From assembly GCA_964036295.1 (NCBI GenBank), contig OZ038472.1, positions 5,168,001 through 5,232,000 on the forward strand: a stretch of 64,000 nt of DNA, in the 5' to 3' direction. The stretch's first letter is position 1. Each line of letters starts with the position of its first letter. The position numbers and the translations under genes were made by a program. Source of the DNA: Plumapathes pennacea (taxonomy: Eukaryota; Cnidaria; Anthozoa; Antipatharia; Myriopathidae). The notes below the pieces were generated by a model that was not told where the DNA came from, did not search any database, and worked only from the letters and a program-made list of their open reading frames with translations. Positions 12,201 through 22,900 of the stretch are shown in pieces.

Positions 12201-13121
12201 AAAAAAATATGGGGAGCTTTGGAACGACATTCTTTTGGGCATAAGTTGCTTAGATTACTTTCTAGTATTTTTGTAAAATCTGAAAGATTATGTGCACTTC
12301 AATTTCTCAACTTTAACTCCACTGGCCTGCACAAACAGCAGCCTCGCATCGGGCGGCGCACTTAACCCTTTCATTCCCAAGATCAAAATGCAGATTCTCC
12401 CAGTCCTCTAAGAAGAAAATGTATGAGTAATGTAGTGAGAATTACTTGTCCAATCAGCATTGTGCGTCGCGTGGCAACAAGCACCCGAGGGACACTTTGT
12501 GTCCTCGAACATATAATGAATGTTTGCATCTGTTTATTATCACTAACCCATTCCTGTTTGTTAAGATCAGCTCTCGCTGCCACAAGAACCTCAATAACTT
12601 CTAAATGTCCCTCGCGGCTTGCTATCATGGCTGCCGTATGACCAAACTGTGGGAAGAGATCACCAAATTCAGACACATTCAAACAGAATTCCAAATGTGA
12701 TGTATAGTACAAGATTGCAGGCTAACTTTCTACAGTTTCTTTTTATTCACTTGTTGATAAATATCTGGACGAGCTACACACAATACCGACAAGAGAGGAT
12801 AAGCCATTTTCGAGATGCCCATTGCCTCTGTTTTAAGACGAGGCCTCGAGCGAATCCTTTCTGATGAAAATGAGTTTTCATGCATTTTTATACCAATCAA
12901 ACTCATCTTCAAAAGAAAGGTCTCGCACTGGGCCTCGTCTTGAAACAGAGGCAACAGGCTTCTCGGAAATGGTCGTGCAAACTGAAACCGTGCAAGATTT
13001 TGATGTTGGCAGCTCCCACCTCATTATGGTAGTCTATGTGTGCTCCTTCGGCCAACAATTTCTTTACTTCTTCCTCATTTCCGCCCTTGGCTACTGTCAG
13101 CAACTCTTTGCATAAATCCAT
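9270..13121 (-). CDS. Ankyrin-repeat protein, six exons seen (3' end unresolved)
   Basis: Exons on the minus strand, 5' to 3': 13020-13121 (MDLCKELLTVAKGG..., 34 codons), 12548-12646 (FGHTAAMIASREGH...), 11949-12047 (FGKSALHEAAWSGQ...), 10185-10283 (EQRTPLHYAAMRGK...), 9723-9803 (EGKSAVELAYSYEH...) and, less surely, 9270-9356 (ends RSAASLPNLTK). Each has a CAG/TAG acceptor and a GT donor, and all junctions are phase 0. Three exons are exactly 99 bp, the 33-residue length of one ankyrin repeat, and they carry the TPLHYAA/ALHEAA helix signature and the GA.I/GADV turn. Together they form about five stacked repeats, a protein-binding scaffold; the partner is unknown. The ATG exon follows a strong acceptor (TTTTTGTGTTTCAG), so an upstream exon exists. 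That exon is either 5' UTR or the DED gene 1 kb upstream. No stop codon was assigned. Confidence 0.8.
9500..9705. mobile_element. MITE-like repeat of the ACCCTTTCACTCC family, copy 1
   Basis: Shares CCCTTTCACTCC, AAATTCTCCCAACC, GTGATGTAGTGAGAATT and CATCTGAGCAAGGT with 10822-11024 and in part with 12361-12460. The right end (CTCTTGAGTGGAAAAGTTAAG) is roughly inverted relative to the left, suggesting terminal inverted repeats. It lies in an ankyrin-gene intron just past exon 9723-9803. Confidence 0.6.
10484..10671. mobile_element. Near-perfect 188-bp palindrome (foldback element)
   Basis: The arms begin AAGAAATATATAACG and end CGTTATATATTTCTT. They match through TCATCTAAACAC and GAAGTTGGGAGAACAC to a centre of CCACGAGGCCGCCTCGTGG. 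A diverged partial arm follows at about 10700-10745. No coding capacity. It lies in an ankyrin-gene intron. Confidence 0.85.
10822..11024. mobile_element. MITE-like repeat of the ACCCTTTCACTCC family, copy 2
   Basis: Opens TTAACCCTTTCACTGCAG and closes CTCTTGAGAGTGAAAGGGTC, so the ends are inverted repeats of each other. The interior matches the copy at 9500-9705. Confidence 0.7.
11056..11842. mobile_element. MITE carrying an internal minisatellite
   Basis: The left end reads GTCAAACCTGTATT and the right end reads AATACAGGTTTGGCT, inverted repeats of each other. Between them lie short GTCCGT/ACGGAC motifs and a ten-unit minisatellite (11181-11696). There is no open frame for a transposase. 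The whole element sits in an intron of the ankyrin gene. Confidence 0.65.
11181..11696. repeat. Minisatellite, 10 x about 52 bp
   Basis: The units read TGTCCGTCTTAAAGAAAGTT, then CAGTTAGAGTAAATGACTGA, then AGAAACGGCAGG. The array is highly homogeneous; variants alternate at CGTCTT/CGTATT and AAACGG/AAATGG. There are no spacers between units, so this is not a CRISPR array. Confidence 0.95.
12361..12460. repeat. Truncated ACCCTTTCACTCC-family repeat, copy 3
   Basis: CTTAACCCTTTCATTCCC, GCAGATTCTCCCAG and AATGTAGTGAGAATTAC match the left halves of the copies at 9500 and 10822. The right half is missing, ending before ankyrin exon 12548-12646. Confidence 0.6.
12811..12965. mobile_element. Foldback MITE in ankyrin intron 1
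   Basis: The left arm TTGCCTCTGTTTTAAGACGA continues to GATGAAAATGAGTTT. The right arm starts AAACTCATCTTC and ends CGTCTTGAAACAGAGGCAA. The arms are about 65 bp with a short loop, and no gene is encoded. Confidence 0.8.
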
Positions 13122-13740
13122 CTGAAACACAAAAAGGAAAACATGACATTGATTGCAGATCGTTAACAGTTTCTCCAGAGAAACCTCCACAGCATTTTCG
13201 GTTTGTAAGCAAAACTTCAGAAGCGCAAGCAGTAACTTGCTTTGGATCTCTATCCCAATCGTTTCAATTGTTCTTCGGCCAGTTTTTTTTGACCATCAAA
13301 TAAATAGATCGCATTTTAAAGTGGGTAAAGTGCAGCGGAGTAACTCAGGAGGAAGAGGTTGACGAAAATAATTCACAGGGCGTGCGAGTAAAAGAATGAA
13401 CGAATGGATGGATGGATGAATGAGAGAACGAGTTTGTGAATAAATGAATGAATGATTGATTGCTGCACAAATGAATACAAGAGAAATAAATCAGTCAGTG
13501 AGTAATGACCAGCATATGTATCCACAGTACAGCACTGAATTTCGTCTAACCTGTCTTTCTTCTTCCCTTTCTTCCGCACTTCTAACGCTCAGATTGAGCT
13601 CTTCTCTGCTGAGAAACCTTTCTTTCTACAACCAAACAAAGATAAAAAGACAACGAAAATTATCACTCTAATTGGGTAACTTGTCAAATTTTAGCTCAGT
13701 CTTATTCGTATCTCCAACCAGAAGGGTCAAAAGAATCTCG
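13122..13740. other. Spacer between ankyrin and DED exons
   Basis: Starts with a strong polypyrimidine-CAG acceptor for the ankyrin ATG exon on the minus strand. A short GAATGGATGGATGGATGAATG simple repeat lies near 13399-13420. No coding exon is recognised. If DED and ankyrin exons are one gene, this is intron; otherwise it is intergenic. Confidence 0.4.
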
Positions 13741-13756
13741 GGACATTTTACTTAGA

Positions 13757-13762
13757 TTTTAT
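13757..13762 (-). terminator. Candidate polyadenylation signal for the DED gene
   Basis: AATAAA on the minus strand, about 300 bp past the stop codon of the proposed last DED exon. No closer canonical hexamer was noticed. Confidence 0.35.
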
Positions 13763-14057
13763 TGCAATCGCTTCACGAACTACAATCTCATGCTGCGACA
13801 GCGGTCAGCGGAATCAACGTTAACAAACGAACATGGTGACGAAACAGAAAAGTGTGCGAATGTGCATCAAGCTCTAAATAAATGACTGCCAAGTGCAGTA
13901 GACTGGGAAGATCCTAAATCTTCTACTAAACACAAAATAATGAGATTAAACCAACTAAATGAATTAAAACGGCTCATTTATGAGAAGCACAAGACGGCTG
14001 ATCCAATACAGACGTGGCTAATTAATAGAACTTTCTCTGTGATCTTTCCAAGCCCAG

Positions 14058-17000
14058 TTATGCTGGCTTACAGAACTTTAAAGACGTGAGTTTTCGGCTC
14101 CAGCATGGTCCTCCTACCTCTCTGTAGATCGAAGTGATACTTTCTGATGACAGCAGAGGACTTCGAGAAACGCGCTCCGGAGTTTCTAAAACGAAAACAA
14201 CACACTTACATAAGCAAGTTGACAGTTCATATAACTGATCCAAGGTCACTGTCAGGCAAATACTATATTTCAACAAACAACAGGCCATTTACGGAATTTG
14301 TATCAGTAGCCTCGCTTCACATGCACGTTTCGTCCGGGAAAGAGATGAAGCATAACCGTGTTTGTCTTCCAGCATAATGTGGAATAATAATGTGGAATAG
14401 CGGGTATTCATGCCCACAGAACGATAAAAGAATATATATATATTGCTCGTGATCAAGGATGTGGAACGTGATGCCGGTCATGGATTGACTACGTTTGAGC
14501 GCCTTTCTGTAAAACAAAATTAAAGAGTCTGTCATAGTATAGACGCTGACAAACAATGCTTTCCATGATACTTCACGTACAGTAAAGTACAATGTATTCT
14601 TGTAGAGCGGTTTTCGGATGACTGTCAAAAGTAATCGTGTGATTGCTTTGGTTTTGCGTTTGCTTCGCTTTCGGATTGGTCCACACGAATTTCGAATTTG
14701 TCAGCATGCTCAGCCAATCAGGAACAAAACAAAAACCAAAACCAAACACTTCTCACGCAAGCAATGGCGTGTACTCGCACTGCTGATTGGAAAGTAAAAC
14801 CAAACGCAAGACCAAACACAAATTACTTTGGCTTCCAATTGGCTGAACTATTTTCTCTCAGTCTCTGTGATTGGCCTGTGTGATAACTTTGGTTTTGGTT
14901 TTCGACAGTCATCCGAAAACGGCTCTATGACAATAAATTAGATTTAGTTTGTGATACAGTATGTTAGTGAGTTGTCAACGTGTGTTGTTGATAAGCTGTA
15001 AAGGTGTTCTCGGCATTAATAGGATTGGGTTGCCGTGGTTGGCAAGTGTTTAGCAGGTTCTTGGTTAGTTATTAATGTGGTGTTGAGTTTTCAGCAAGGG
15101 CTTAGGGTGCTGTTGGTAAGTTGTTAATAGTTTCAGTTATCAGTGGGGTTGATGCACTGGTAGAATTAAATTGTACTGTACACTATGTCGTCAAGAAGCT
15201 CTTGATTGAGTATGTACAAATCCACGTGTATGACGTCTAGTGTATCTCAAAAAACAAACAAAACAAGCAGGAGCAACACAAGCTGCTCTGACCTGTACTC
15301 GTTGTGGAACCATCCACGGACATCATGGGCTGCTTCTTCTTAACAGCAAACTTGTAGTCAGGAGGTGGATTGTAAGGAGGGGGAGCAGAACTGGGACCGT
15401 CTCTGTCACTTCTGCTGCCAGTATCAGTAAACACACTGTCGGCATAATCAGACTGCAGCTCACTGTCTGCATTCATGAAGTGCATTGGCGGACGGTGATG
15501 GCCTCCGAAGACTCCCATTTGCTGGCTGTCTTGATACTTTCGATACATCGCAGGGCTGTCATGTCTCAAGTCCTTGTCTTGAATTTGATTCCTGGTCAAG
15601 GTTGACGGGGGAAACAAACTATCGTCTTGTCTTGTGGATACAGGTGCAACTCTCGGTAGCGTCAAACGTGCAGGGTGCAGGAAGCTCGAGTTGAAATTCA
15701 AGTCTTCGTCAAAACTGTGGACACTTTCATCTGGTGACAGGACAACAGCTTGTTGGGGCTCGTGCTGCTGGAGGACTTTGGTTTTCACTTTGACGATTTC
15801 ACCCTCAGAACTTCTAAATGGGCTGTTCTCTGGGTACCTTTCAACCAACTGTGCACCGTCTGGGTATTCCCGCCCTCTACCTGCATCAAAAAAATCTTGT
15901 TCTGGCTCTGGTTGCATTGTCCTGTATTGGTCTTCATCCTGGAACCTGTAGGAGGTCATTTCTTGGAAATCAGACGCTTCTGGTTCTGGCTCTGGCTGCA
16001 TTTGCCGGCCGTTGTAGGCACGTGTATCTCCATTAATTTCGTACCATTTCCTAGAATCATTCTTAGAAGTCCTTGAACTACCCTCAAAGCTTCCAGGAAA
16101 TCTTTCCCAGGTGGGCTCTTGTTCAACCTGGGAGAAGTCTTTCGTTTGAACCAAGATGGATTCACTGTGGTTGAAGAGTGGATTTCCAAGAATTAGGCTG
16201 CCTGTATTGTCGTCCAAATGTTCATCTCCCATCTCTGAGGAGAAATTGTTGGGTAGGACTTCAGCACTGTACCTTTTCGGTTCATTACTGTTTTGGTTGA
16301 TTGGAATCACCAGTTTTGAAACATAGCTCTTGCCATTGCTAAGTGAGCTTTTCCTTTGACTTGGAAGTTTGCTTGGAGTACTGTCAAGGTGTTCTTGGTT
16401 GTCTGACATGCTTTGTTCATTAAATAATGGCTCATAAAGAGTATAGCACTGCTTTGGAGTTTGAGCAGCTACAACTCTTTCCTCAACAAGGTAGTCCCTT
16501 GAATCATCAACTACTACCTCCTCTGGCATCACTGGGTGAGCAAATGCTTTGTCTTCACACACAGATTCAACTCCACTCTCAGCCTGAACTCTATAAATTT
16601 CATGGTTTATGTAGGCAAGTTGAGGTCGGACCTTTACTGTGGCATTCAAAACTCCATTGGTTCTGTCTTCACTTGCACTGGGTGTGCCTTCTTGCAGTGG
16701 GGAATGCATCTTGGGTTGCAGAGCTTGAACTTGCAGGTCTTTCTTAGGAGGAAAATATTTGACTGCCTGGTTGGGGTAGCCATACAGAGAAAAACTCATC
16801 TCTGTTTGATTTCTGACTTGATCCACAAATTCAGAGCCAGATTCATTCCTTTCTGGTCCATACTCTAAAGGTGGGTCAGAATGCTGGTAATTTTGAGTGA
16901 GTGCCTTTTCAGGTTCATCATTGTAGAAGTGGAGATTTGATTTTGTGCCTGTGTTAGTTACTGGACCATTGCCATTTCTATCCACATGCACATCCTCCAA

Positions 17001-19093
17001 ATGATCTGAGAAAGAGAGAATGCTTGAGCTAACAGACAGATTATCCTGCCCTCTGCTTCCCACTTTGCGGCTGAAGTAAATTCCACAAATTCTAAGCCTT
17101 TCCAAGGCAATGCTGATGTCACTGTCCTGGAGTAGCATTTTTATGTGTCGTCGCATGCTGACTGGAAGCAGCACATAACTCAAGGTGCTTCTTTTGCTGG
17201 CTGTCACACCCATGAAAACAAGAGGGTCGAGGTCTCGGTTTTCTGATTCAATCTCAGGAATCTCAAATAAAATCTTCAGTGACCTGAGTATACCCTTCTT
17301 GTTTTGGAAAAACCAGGGCAAGTCTGCAATGACCTTGATCCACATGGGGAAATAGTTGCACTCTGGAAAATGCAAGGAGAAGAAGAGTTCATTAAATAAA
17401 ATACAAAATAAAATCATCATACTGGAAAAACACACTGCTACATAATTATACAATGTAGTTGTCTGATCACTATTCCAGAAAAATGACATTAAGCTAAAAG
17501 ATGAAAGAATGCTCATAAAAACAACAGGGGATTCACAGAAAAATTATGGGGCATAATCAGGGAATATTACAGTACAACCTAGTTATCTCAAACTCCCAAG
17601 GGAAGCAAGAAATAGATTGAGATAGTGGGAGATCGAGACAACAGGGTACTATCAAGGCAGTTTTCCACCAAGTTCAATTTGAAGGAAAGTCGGATTTTGT
17701 TCCAAATAGCGGGAAGTTGGAGATAACCGAGTTCAAGATAGCCGGATTCTAATGTCCGTCTTTATACCCACAGAGCATCTTCTTCCGTTGAGAATATCTC
17801 ACTCACTCACTCTCCTCACTCATGGGAGGTACTGTCAACACTTGAAGATCAATCATATCCCAGGGAGTTCAGGTACATGTAAACAAGGCCACATATGCTC
17901 ACTATGGTATAAAAACCCCTAAAATCTTCTTAGATGTGATCTACTGTATGAAACAGGTTCACTTTTAGAAGAAAATATAAATAAAACCATTAAAATGCTA
18001 ATAATTAATTATTGATTCAATTAAAACACATTGTTTTTACTTGAATAAAATGCACTTTCTGCTGCAACACTGTACACTAACACTTCTTGTGCAACTGCTC
18101 AGTACGTTAGTTACAATACATGTACGAGGAAATGCATTTATCATGAAGAACAAGCATCAATTTGTGAAATGCATTAAGTTTTTTGAGAATGAATAAAAGA
18201 TGAGGTCTTTGTTTTGTCTACTCTAGTTATCAGTGTAAGAATACTATTGCAAAATATCTCACACTTGGACTTCCTACATACCACAGGCTCAATAATTGGA
18301 AAATAGCAATGTGTTGTATCATCTTGGGAGCTAAATGTTCGCTTTAATTATATTTTTGTATAGTAACCCATAGTTACCTGTCGCAGTAGAGTGGGTTGCA
18401 ATACACAATAATTACGTGAACGTTTCCAACGTAATGTATTTTAAACACGTTAATTCAAATTTTACTTGAAAAACTTATGAATTAATGCCACTGATAAACG
18501 AAATAGACAGTAATTATTGCAAATGTGGGCTCCCTCCGTATGAGTAGGAAACGCCTTGAAGAAGGTACCACGGAAAACTCGTTTCAGGAAATAACTTAAT
18601 TCTTCAATTAAGCCGCCCTAAAGAGCGAATAAAAAGTGAATCTTGTCACGATATAACGTGGCAATGCTTTACAACACAGTAAGCAAAACAAACGTTAGAA
18701 AACTCAAAAGTAAACAAATAGTCAACGGAAATTCAATGCAAGCTTACCGTAAAATAACTCCGATTTGACGGGGTAGTCGTTTTCTTTCCAATCCAGTAGT
18801 GCACCAAACAAATCGTGGCATTCAATGTCAAATAAAACCCTTTCCAGAACACGAATGTTGTCCAACCCGTAGTATTCGTCCAGAAGTACAATCAAATCTT
18901 CACCATCAGTTACTTTGACCAATATATCACTTTGAATGTCTCTTCTGAGGTGAAACTTAATTTGGGTCACTTCTACTGCAGTCAGCTTGTTCCCCAACGC
19001 TAGCTTAAAGTGTTGCAAAGGATTCAAGACCAAATCGGCCAACCTCCGTCTGTCGCAACACAGAGAAGTCATATTCAAAAGTCGAGTAGACAT
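14058..19093 (-). CDS. Death-effector-domain protein with long PPxY-tailed disordered region
   Basis: Exons on the minus strand: 18748-19093 (first ATG, good A at -3), 15293-17362 and, likely, 14058-14185. Phases fit (1, then 1), giving about 848 aa. Residues of about 18-100 form a DED-like six-helix pattern: LALGNKLTAVEVTQIKFHL, then DGEDLIVLLDEYYGL, then RVLFDIECHDLFGALLDW. These align with the FADD-type DED, whose RxDL motif here reads CHDL. DEDs mediate adaptor-caspase contacts in cell-death signalling. The rest is Ser/Glu/Pro/Gln-rich and low complexity, with QPEPEPEAS-type runs. Near its C-terminal end it has two adjacent WW-ligand motifs, PPPY and PPDY. The exon 2 donor (ACAG|GTCAGAG) could be skipped, ending the protein in a Cys-rich LCCSCLFC tail at 15237. 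A donor at 14117 (GAGAG|GTAGGA, phase 0) could instead join it to the ankyrin exons. Confidence 0.75.
14603..14927. mobile_element. Longer MITE of the GAGCGGTTTTCGGATGAC family
   Basis: TA-flanked terminal inverted repeats: left GAGCGGTTTTCGGATGAC, right GTCATCCGAAAACGGCTC. The 325-bp interior has repeated TTTGGTTTTG/CAAAACCAAA motifs but no transposase. It shares its ends and the GTGTGATTACTTTGG-like subterminal sequence with the 84-bp copy at 7999-8082. It lies in the second intron of the DED gene. Confidence 0.85.
14928..15292. other. DED gene second intron, 3'-side of the large exon
   Basis: Nothing coding was recognised unless the large exon reads through to the stop at 15237-15239. TG-rich, low-complexity sequence lies near 14990-15130. 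Confidence 0.4.
17363..18747. other. DED gene first intron
   Basis: Bounded on the minus strand by donor TTTTACG|GTAAGC and acceptor TTTTCCAG. The part from 18245 onward, together with exon 1 up to 19021, is the source of the three copies inside the tandem array. The stretch 17570-17760 contains GTTATCTCAAACTCCC and GGAGATAACCGAGTTCAAG, loosely inverted, and may be a degraded repeat. Confidence 0.6.
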
Positions 19094-19972
19094 TTTGAAC
19101 GAAAAGCACACTCGAGTGTGCTTAACAATTTCGGTCAACCGTGAAAGGATACACAAAAGGCGCCACACAAAAGGCCAGTTTTGTGTCTTCAAAGAGTTTT
19201 CCCTCCAAGGTCAAGCTCCCCTACTTTACGGTGTGTATTCGCACATGTAGTAATGCGAGCTTTTGCAAGCGCAAAACGTCAGCTTTCGAGTCCCTGTGGT
19301 GACACTGGACAGACCAGATGGACGCGTTGTAACCTCAATTTGAAGCAATTAAAACTCCAAACACTCACATAATGACTCAGCTCTGATTAGCTTAAGTAAA
19401 TGCCTTAAGCTCGGCCTTTTCTCCTCTCGAAGACTCGGAATTTCACTGTTTAGCTTGGCAATCTACCGCCCACAACGAGCTAACGACAAACAGCTCTCTC
19501 ACCAGCTTACTAATTGGACCCTTGCTCAAATATCGCCTCTGCTTTCTCTCATTGGTCCAGGTTGACAGGCAGTGACACTTTCTGTCGCGAAACCAAAATC
19601 TCCTCATTAAAAAGTTGCCGCCAAGTTGCCGCACCTCTCAACCTCAAATAATTGATCCTATAAAAAATATAGCATCGAAAAATTTGAATGACTCGCATAA
19701 ATCATGCACAAAGTCAGGTCTAAATATAGGAATAGGCGGCCATTTTGAATTGTAATCATGAGCGTAACCTGGAAACTAGTGTGTTTGGAACGCCTGGCAT
19801 ATACTTTTCGAGAGGGAAACTGTCAGGCAGCTGGTATCGCAAGATTCAGGCGACATTTTCCTAAGCTGCAAGATCTTCGTAGCCTCAGACAAAGCCGACA
19901 TAATGTTTAGGATGTTTTCAGTCTCGAGCGCAAGGTAGAGATCGGGAAAAGCGGTTGTGATGCCAAAAGGTT
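19094..19972. promoter_or_regulatory. Head-to-head intergenic region, possible bidirectional promoter
   Basis: The DED gene (minus) and the WDR38-like gene (plus) diverge from this 879-bp stretch. No TATA box was identified for either. Shared promoter use is inferred from the arrangement. The array copies downstream lack this region, which bears on whether those fragments are expressed. Confidence 0.4.
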
Positions 19973-22900
19973 ATGATGGCTTCAATCAGCGATCAAGCCT
20001 TAGGCGAAACTGATGGTGTGGAAGCTTTGCACATCGAAGATTTAGAGAGCTCACAGGCCGAGGAAGTGGAAGATGAAGGGACTGTTTCACCCAGAGAACT
20101 TACACATATAAACTTTCGTTCACTTATCGGACACACTGACGAGGTAAGTAAAAATATATATAAGGCATTGTAGTACTTTAGTACGTGTAGCCTCCTGACA
20201 ACAGATCACGAGCGGCTTAATTCCTTTGTTACTTTCTCGCGTAAAACAGAAGCTGCTCGTGGGTCTGTTGTCAGAAAGTATGTTGTGCCCAGAGCACAAT
20301 TCGCGTACGCGATGTCTAAATGGCCAACATCAATAAGACAATCAGAAGAATAAAACAAGGAAAGGAACTACTGTATTCGTGCAGAAGTTCAGATCTAGTT
20401 AACATGGCTCGAAAAATCTGCCAGCCTGATGCCCATGGCTTAGCTAAATCTGACTTCAGGCTAGCAAGAAATGTTCGTTCTGTGCCAGCTGACACTGAGA
20501 AAAATGTTAAATTCAGGGCTAGAATATTTCTGAATCTTGGCTAGTGATGAGATTTTTTCCCCGTATTTTATAGGCTTTACACACATGGTAAACATGTAAG
20601 CAAAATCTCCTGGATATTATTAAATAATTTATAAATTGTACCAGATCCACAAACGCAAGCTTGTGCTTGTGTCACTTGAAGGCTTCAGGGAGATCCTGGC
20701 TTATTGAAACAAACAACTAACTGGACATGACAAAGACAGTGTTCTGTGTTTGTCAAGTTTTTTTTATACAACTGATCCCACCCCACACTACAGTAGGTAC
20801 CATGTTGGGTGGTGGAGCACTAATAAACAGATTGTTGCCTGTAGGTGAACACATGTTCCTTTGCGCCTGACTGGTCCAAGGTTGTTACTGGAGGAGATGA
20901 CATGCTGGTCAAGCTGTGGGACACCAAGACTGGAAAAGTTCTCTTTACCATGGATGCTCATCATGGTAAAAATAAACCCTGCTTCCATATCTTCCATCTC
21001 ATTCTGAACTGAGCTTCTGAACATATGTACATGCTCATGCTCACAACTAATATTTAATCAAAAGTAGTGAGCAGTTTTGTTGCCAACATTACTCACATAA
21101 TGAAGGTATTTCACAAACATAACTATCTTTAAAGTCCAAATAAACTGTGAAAACAATGAAATATTAATACATCTAAGACTCTACTTAAATTTTACTTTAA
21201 GTGCTTAAAGAGACCCTCTCACCGAAGATGCTTTGCGCACTCAGTGACTGATGGTGGCTATTTTCCTATCATACGAAAATGGCAGATTCTCATGTTTTTC
21301 TATGTTTTATTGTGAAATAAATCAGCACAAACTAGAAAGTGTATTGAATATGGCAAGCGGTGACAGTCAGATCGATCAGTCATAACATGGGCGCCCCAGG
21401 AAAGTCAAGCTCTGGATGTAATGAATATTAAACATGGGTGCGCAAAGTATCTATGGTGAGAGGGTCTCTTTAATACAGTGTAGTAAATGATGACTGACCT
21501 TATTATTTATAGGTGCAATCAAGTGTGTGTGCTTCTCAAGTGATGGACAACTGTTTGCCTCTGCATCTTATGACCATGAAGTTAGAGTTTATAATGCTTC
21601 CACTGGCAGTGAGATGTTCTGTCTGAAAGGTGCTGAACAGACTTACCAATCTTGGGGGGGGGGGGGGGGGGGGTACAAACCTACTGTGTACATGTATCCA
21701 TAATCCTGTAAAAGTAATGGAGCTGAGAAAAAAATGAGGGGTAGAAGGGGGAGGATTGTTAACAAGTTGCCTGTCTGTATGTGGTTGGCAATTGGCACAT
21801 GTATGTGGTCAGTATATGATTGGTATTTTATTAACTATGCATTCACTAGGGTGATAGCCCATGGTAATTTTCTTTGGAAATTTGTTCAGAAATTACTGAG
21901 TTCTGGAATGTCAGAACTGACTGATTATTTAATTGTGACACAAGGTCAATATTATACTCGACAAGTCAAAGTTCAAACAGCTCTTTTATTTTTGTAAGTC
22001 TTAGTTACTTCCTTTGTTACATAGAAAGAGAGAAAGAAAGTTGTTTGTTGCATTTTTGACAATCTGAATTGTCATCATGAAATGAAATTGCAAGAGATTC
22101 CTGAAGATTCCTGAACATTTCCAAATTTTATCTTTCACTCCAGGTCACACACACAGTGTAGAAACCTGCTGTTTTTCACCTGATGCAAAATTCTTGTGCT
22201 CTGGATCCTGGGATAACTCAGCCATAGTCTGGAACATGAAGGCATGTAAACATGCTTGGTGCAGTTTACGAAACATCTAGTGTCACTCAGAATAATAATT
22301 ATTGTGTCACAGTGTTGAATGATAATGACTTGGTGACCAAGCGGTCTGGGGGTGGTGGATCTGAATCCGTAATGAAGCTCCAATCCAGGAGGTTGTGGGT
22401 TCAATTCCCATGGCTGGCAGTAGTAAGAGGGTTTTTCATCCAGGGTGGCAACTCCAATGGTTTTTCCCTTCCGAAACTGTCTCCTTTCTACAGGTATTCT
22501 ACCGGTCACACATTTGTACAAGAGCCTCTGGCTCAGGTGAATGGGCAACTACTCCCTGTGCTTCAACTTTAAATAAAGATATCTATCATAAAGATATTTA
22601 TTTATGTATTTTATTTATTAATGATGGTAGTGGTGGCAGTTTTGATGGTGATGATTAAGATTAGGATGAAGAGGATGATGATAACGATGCTAGCACTGGT
22701 GCTAATGGTGGAAGTAGTGGTTCGGATGGTCATGGTGTTGAATGGTGTCAATAGGGAGTTTAAGAAACCTAGGACGGCGACGGCAACGCGAGGAACCAAA
22801 AAATAGTGTCTCTGTTTTTCCTATGTCTTTGTAACTTTGCCTATTCTTAGGTTGCTCAATTTGTTCCGTTTTTGCCTAGGTTCTATTGATTTCATCGTTT

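Noticed and set aside
18722..19192. Longer N terminus (MKTQNWPF...) for the DED gene
   Set aside because: That frame begins with TTG. The first ATG is at 19093, with A at -3.
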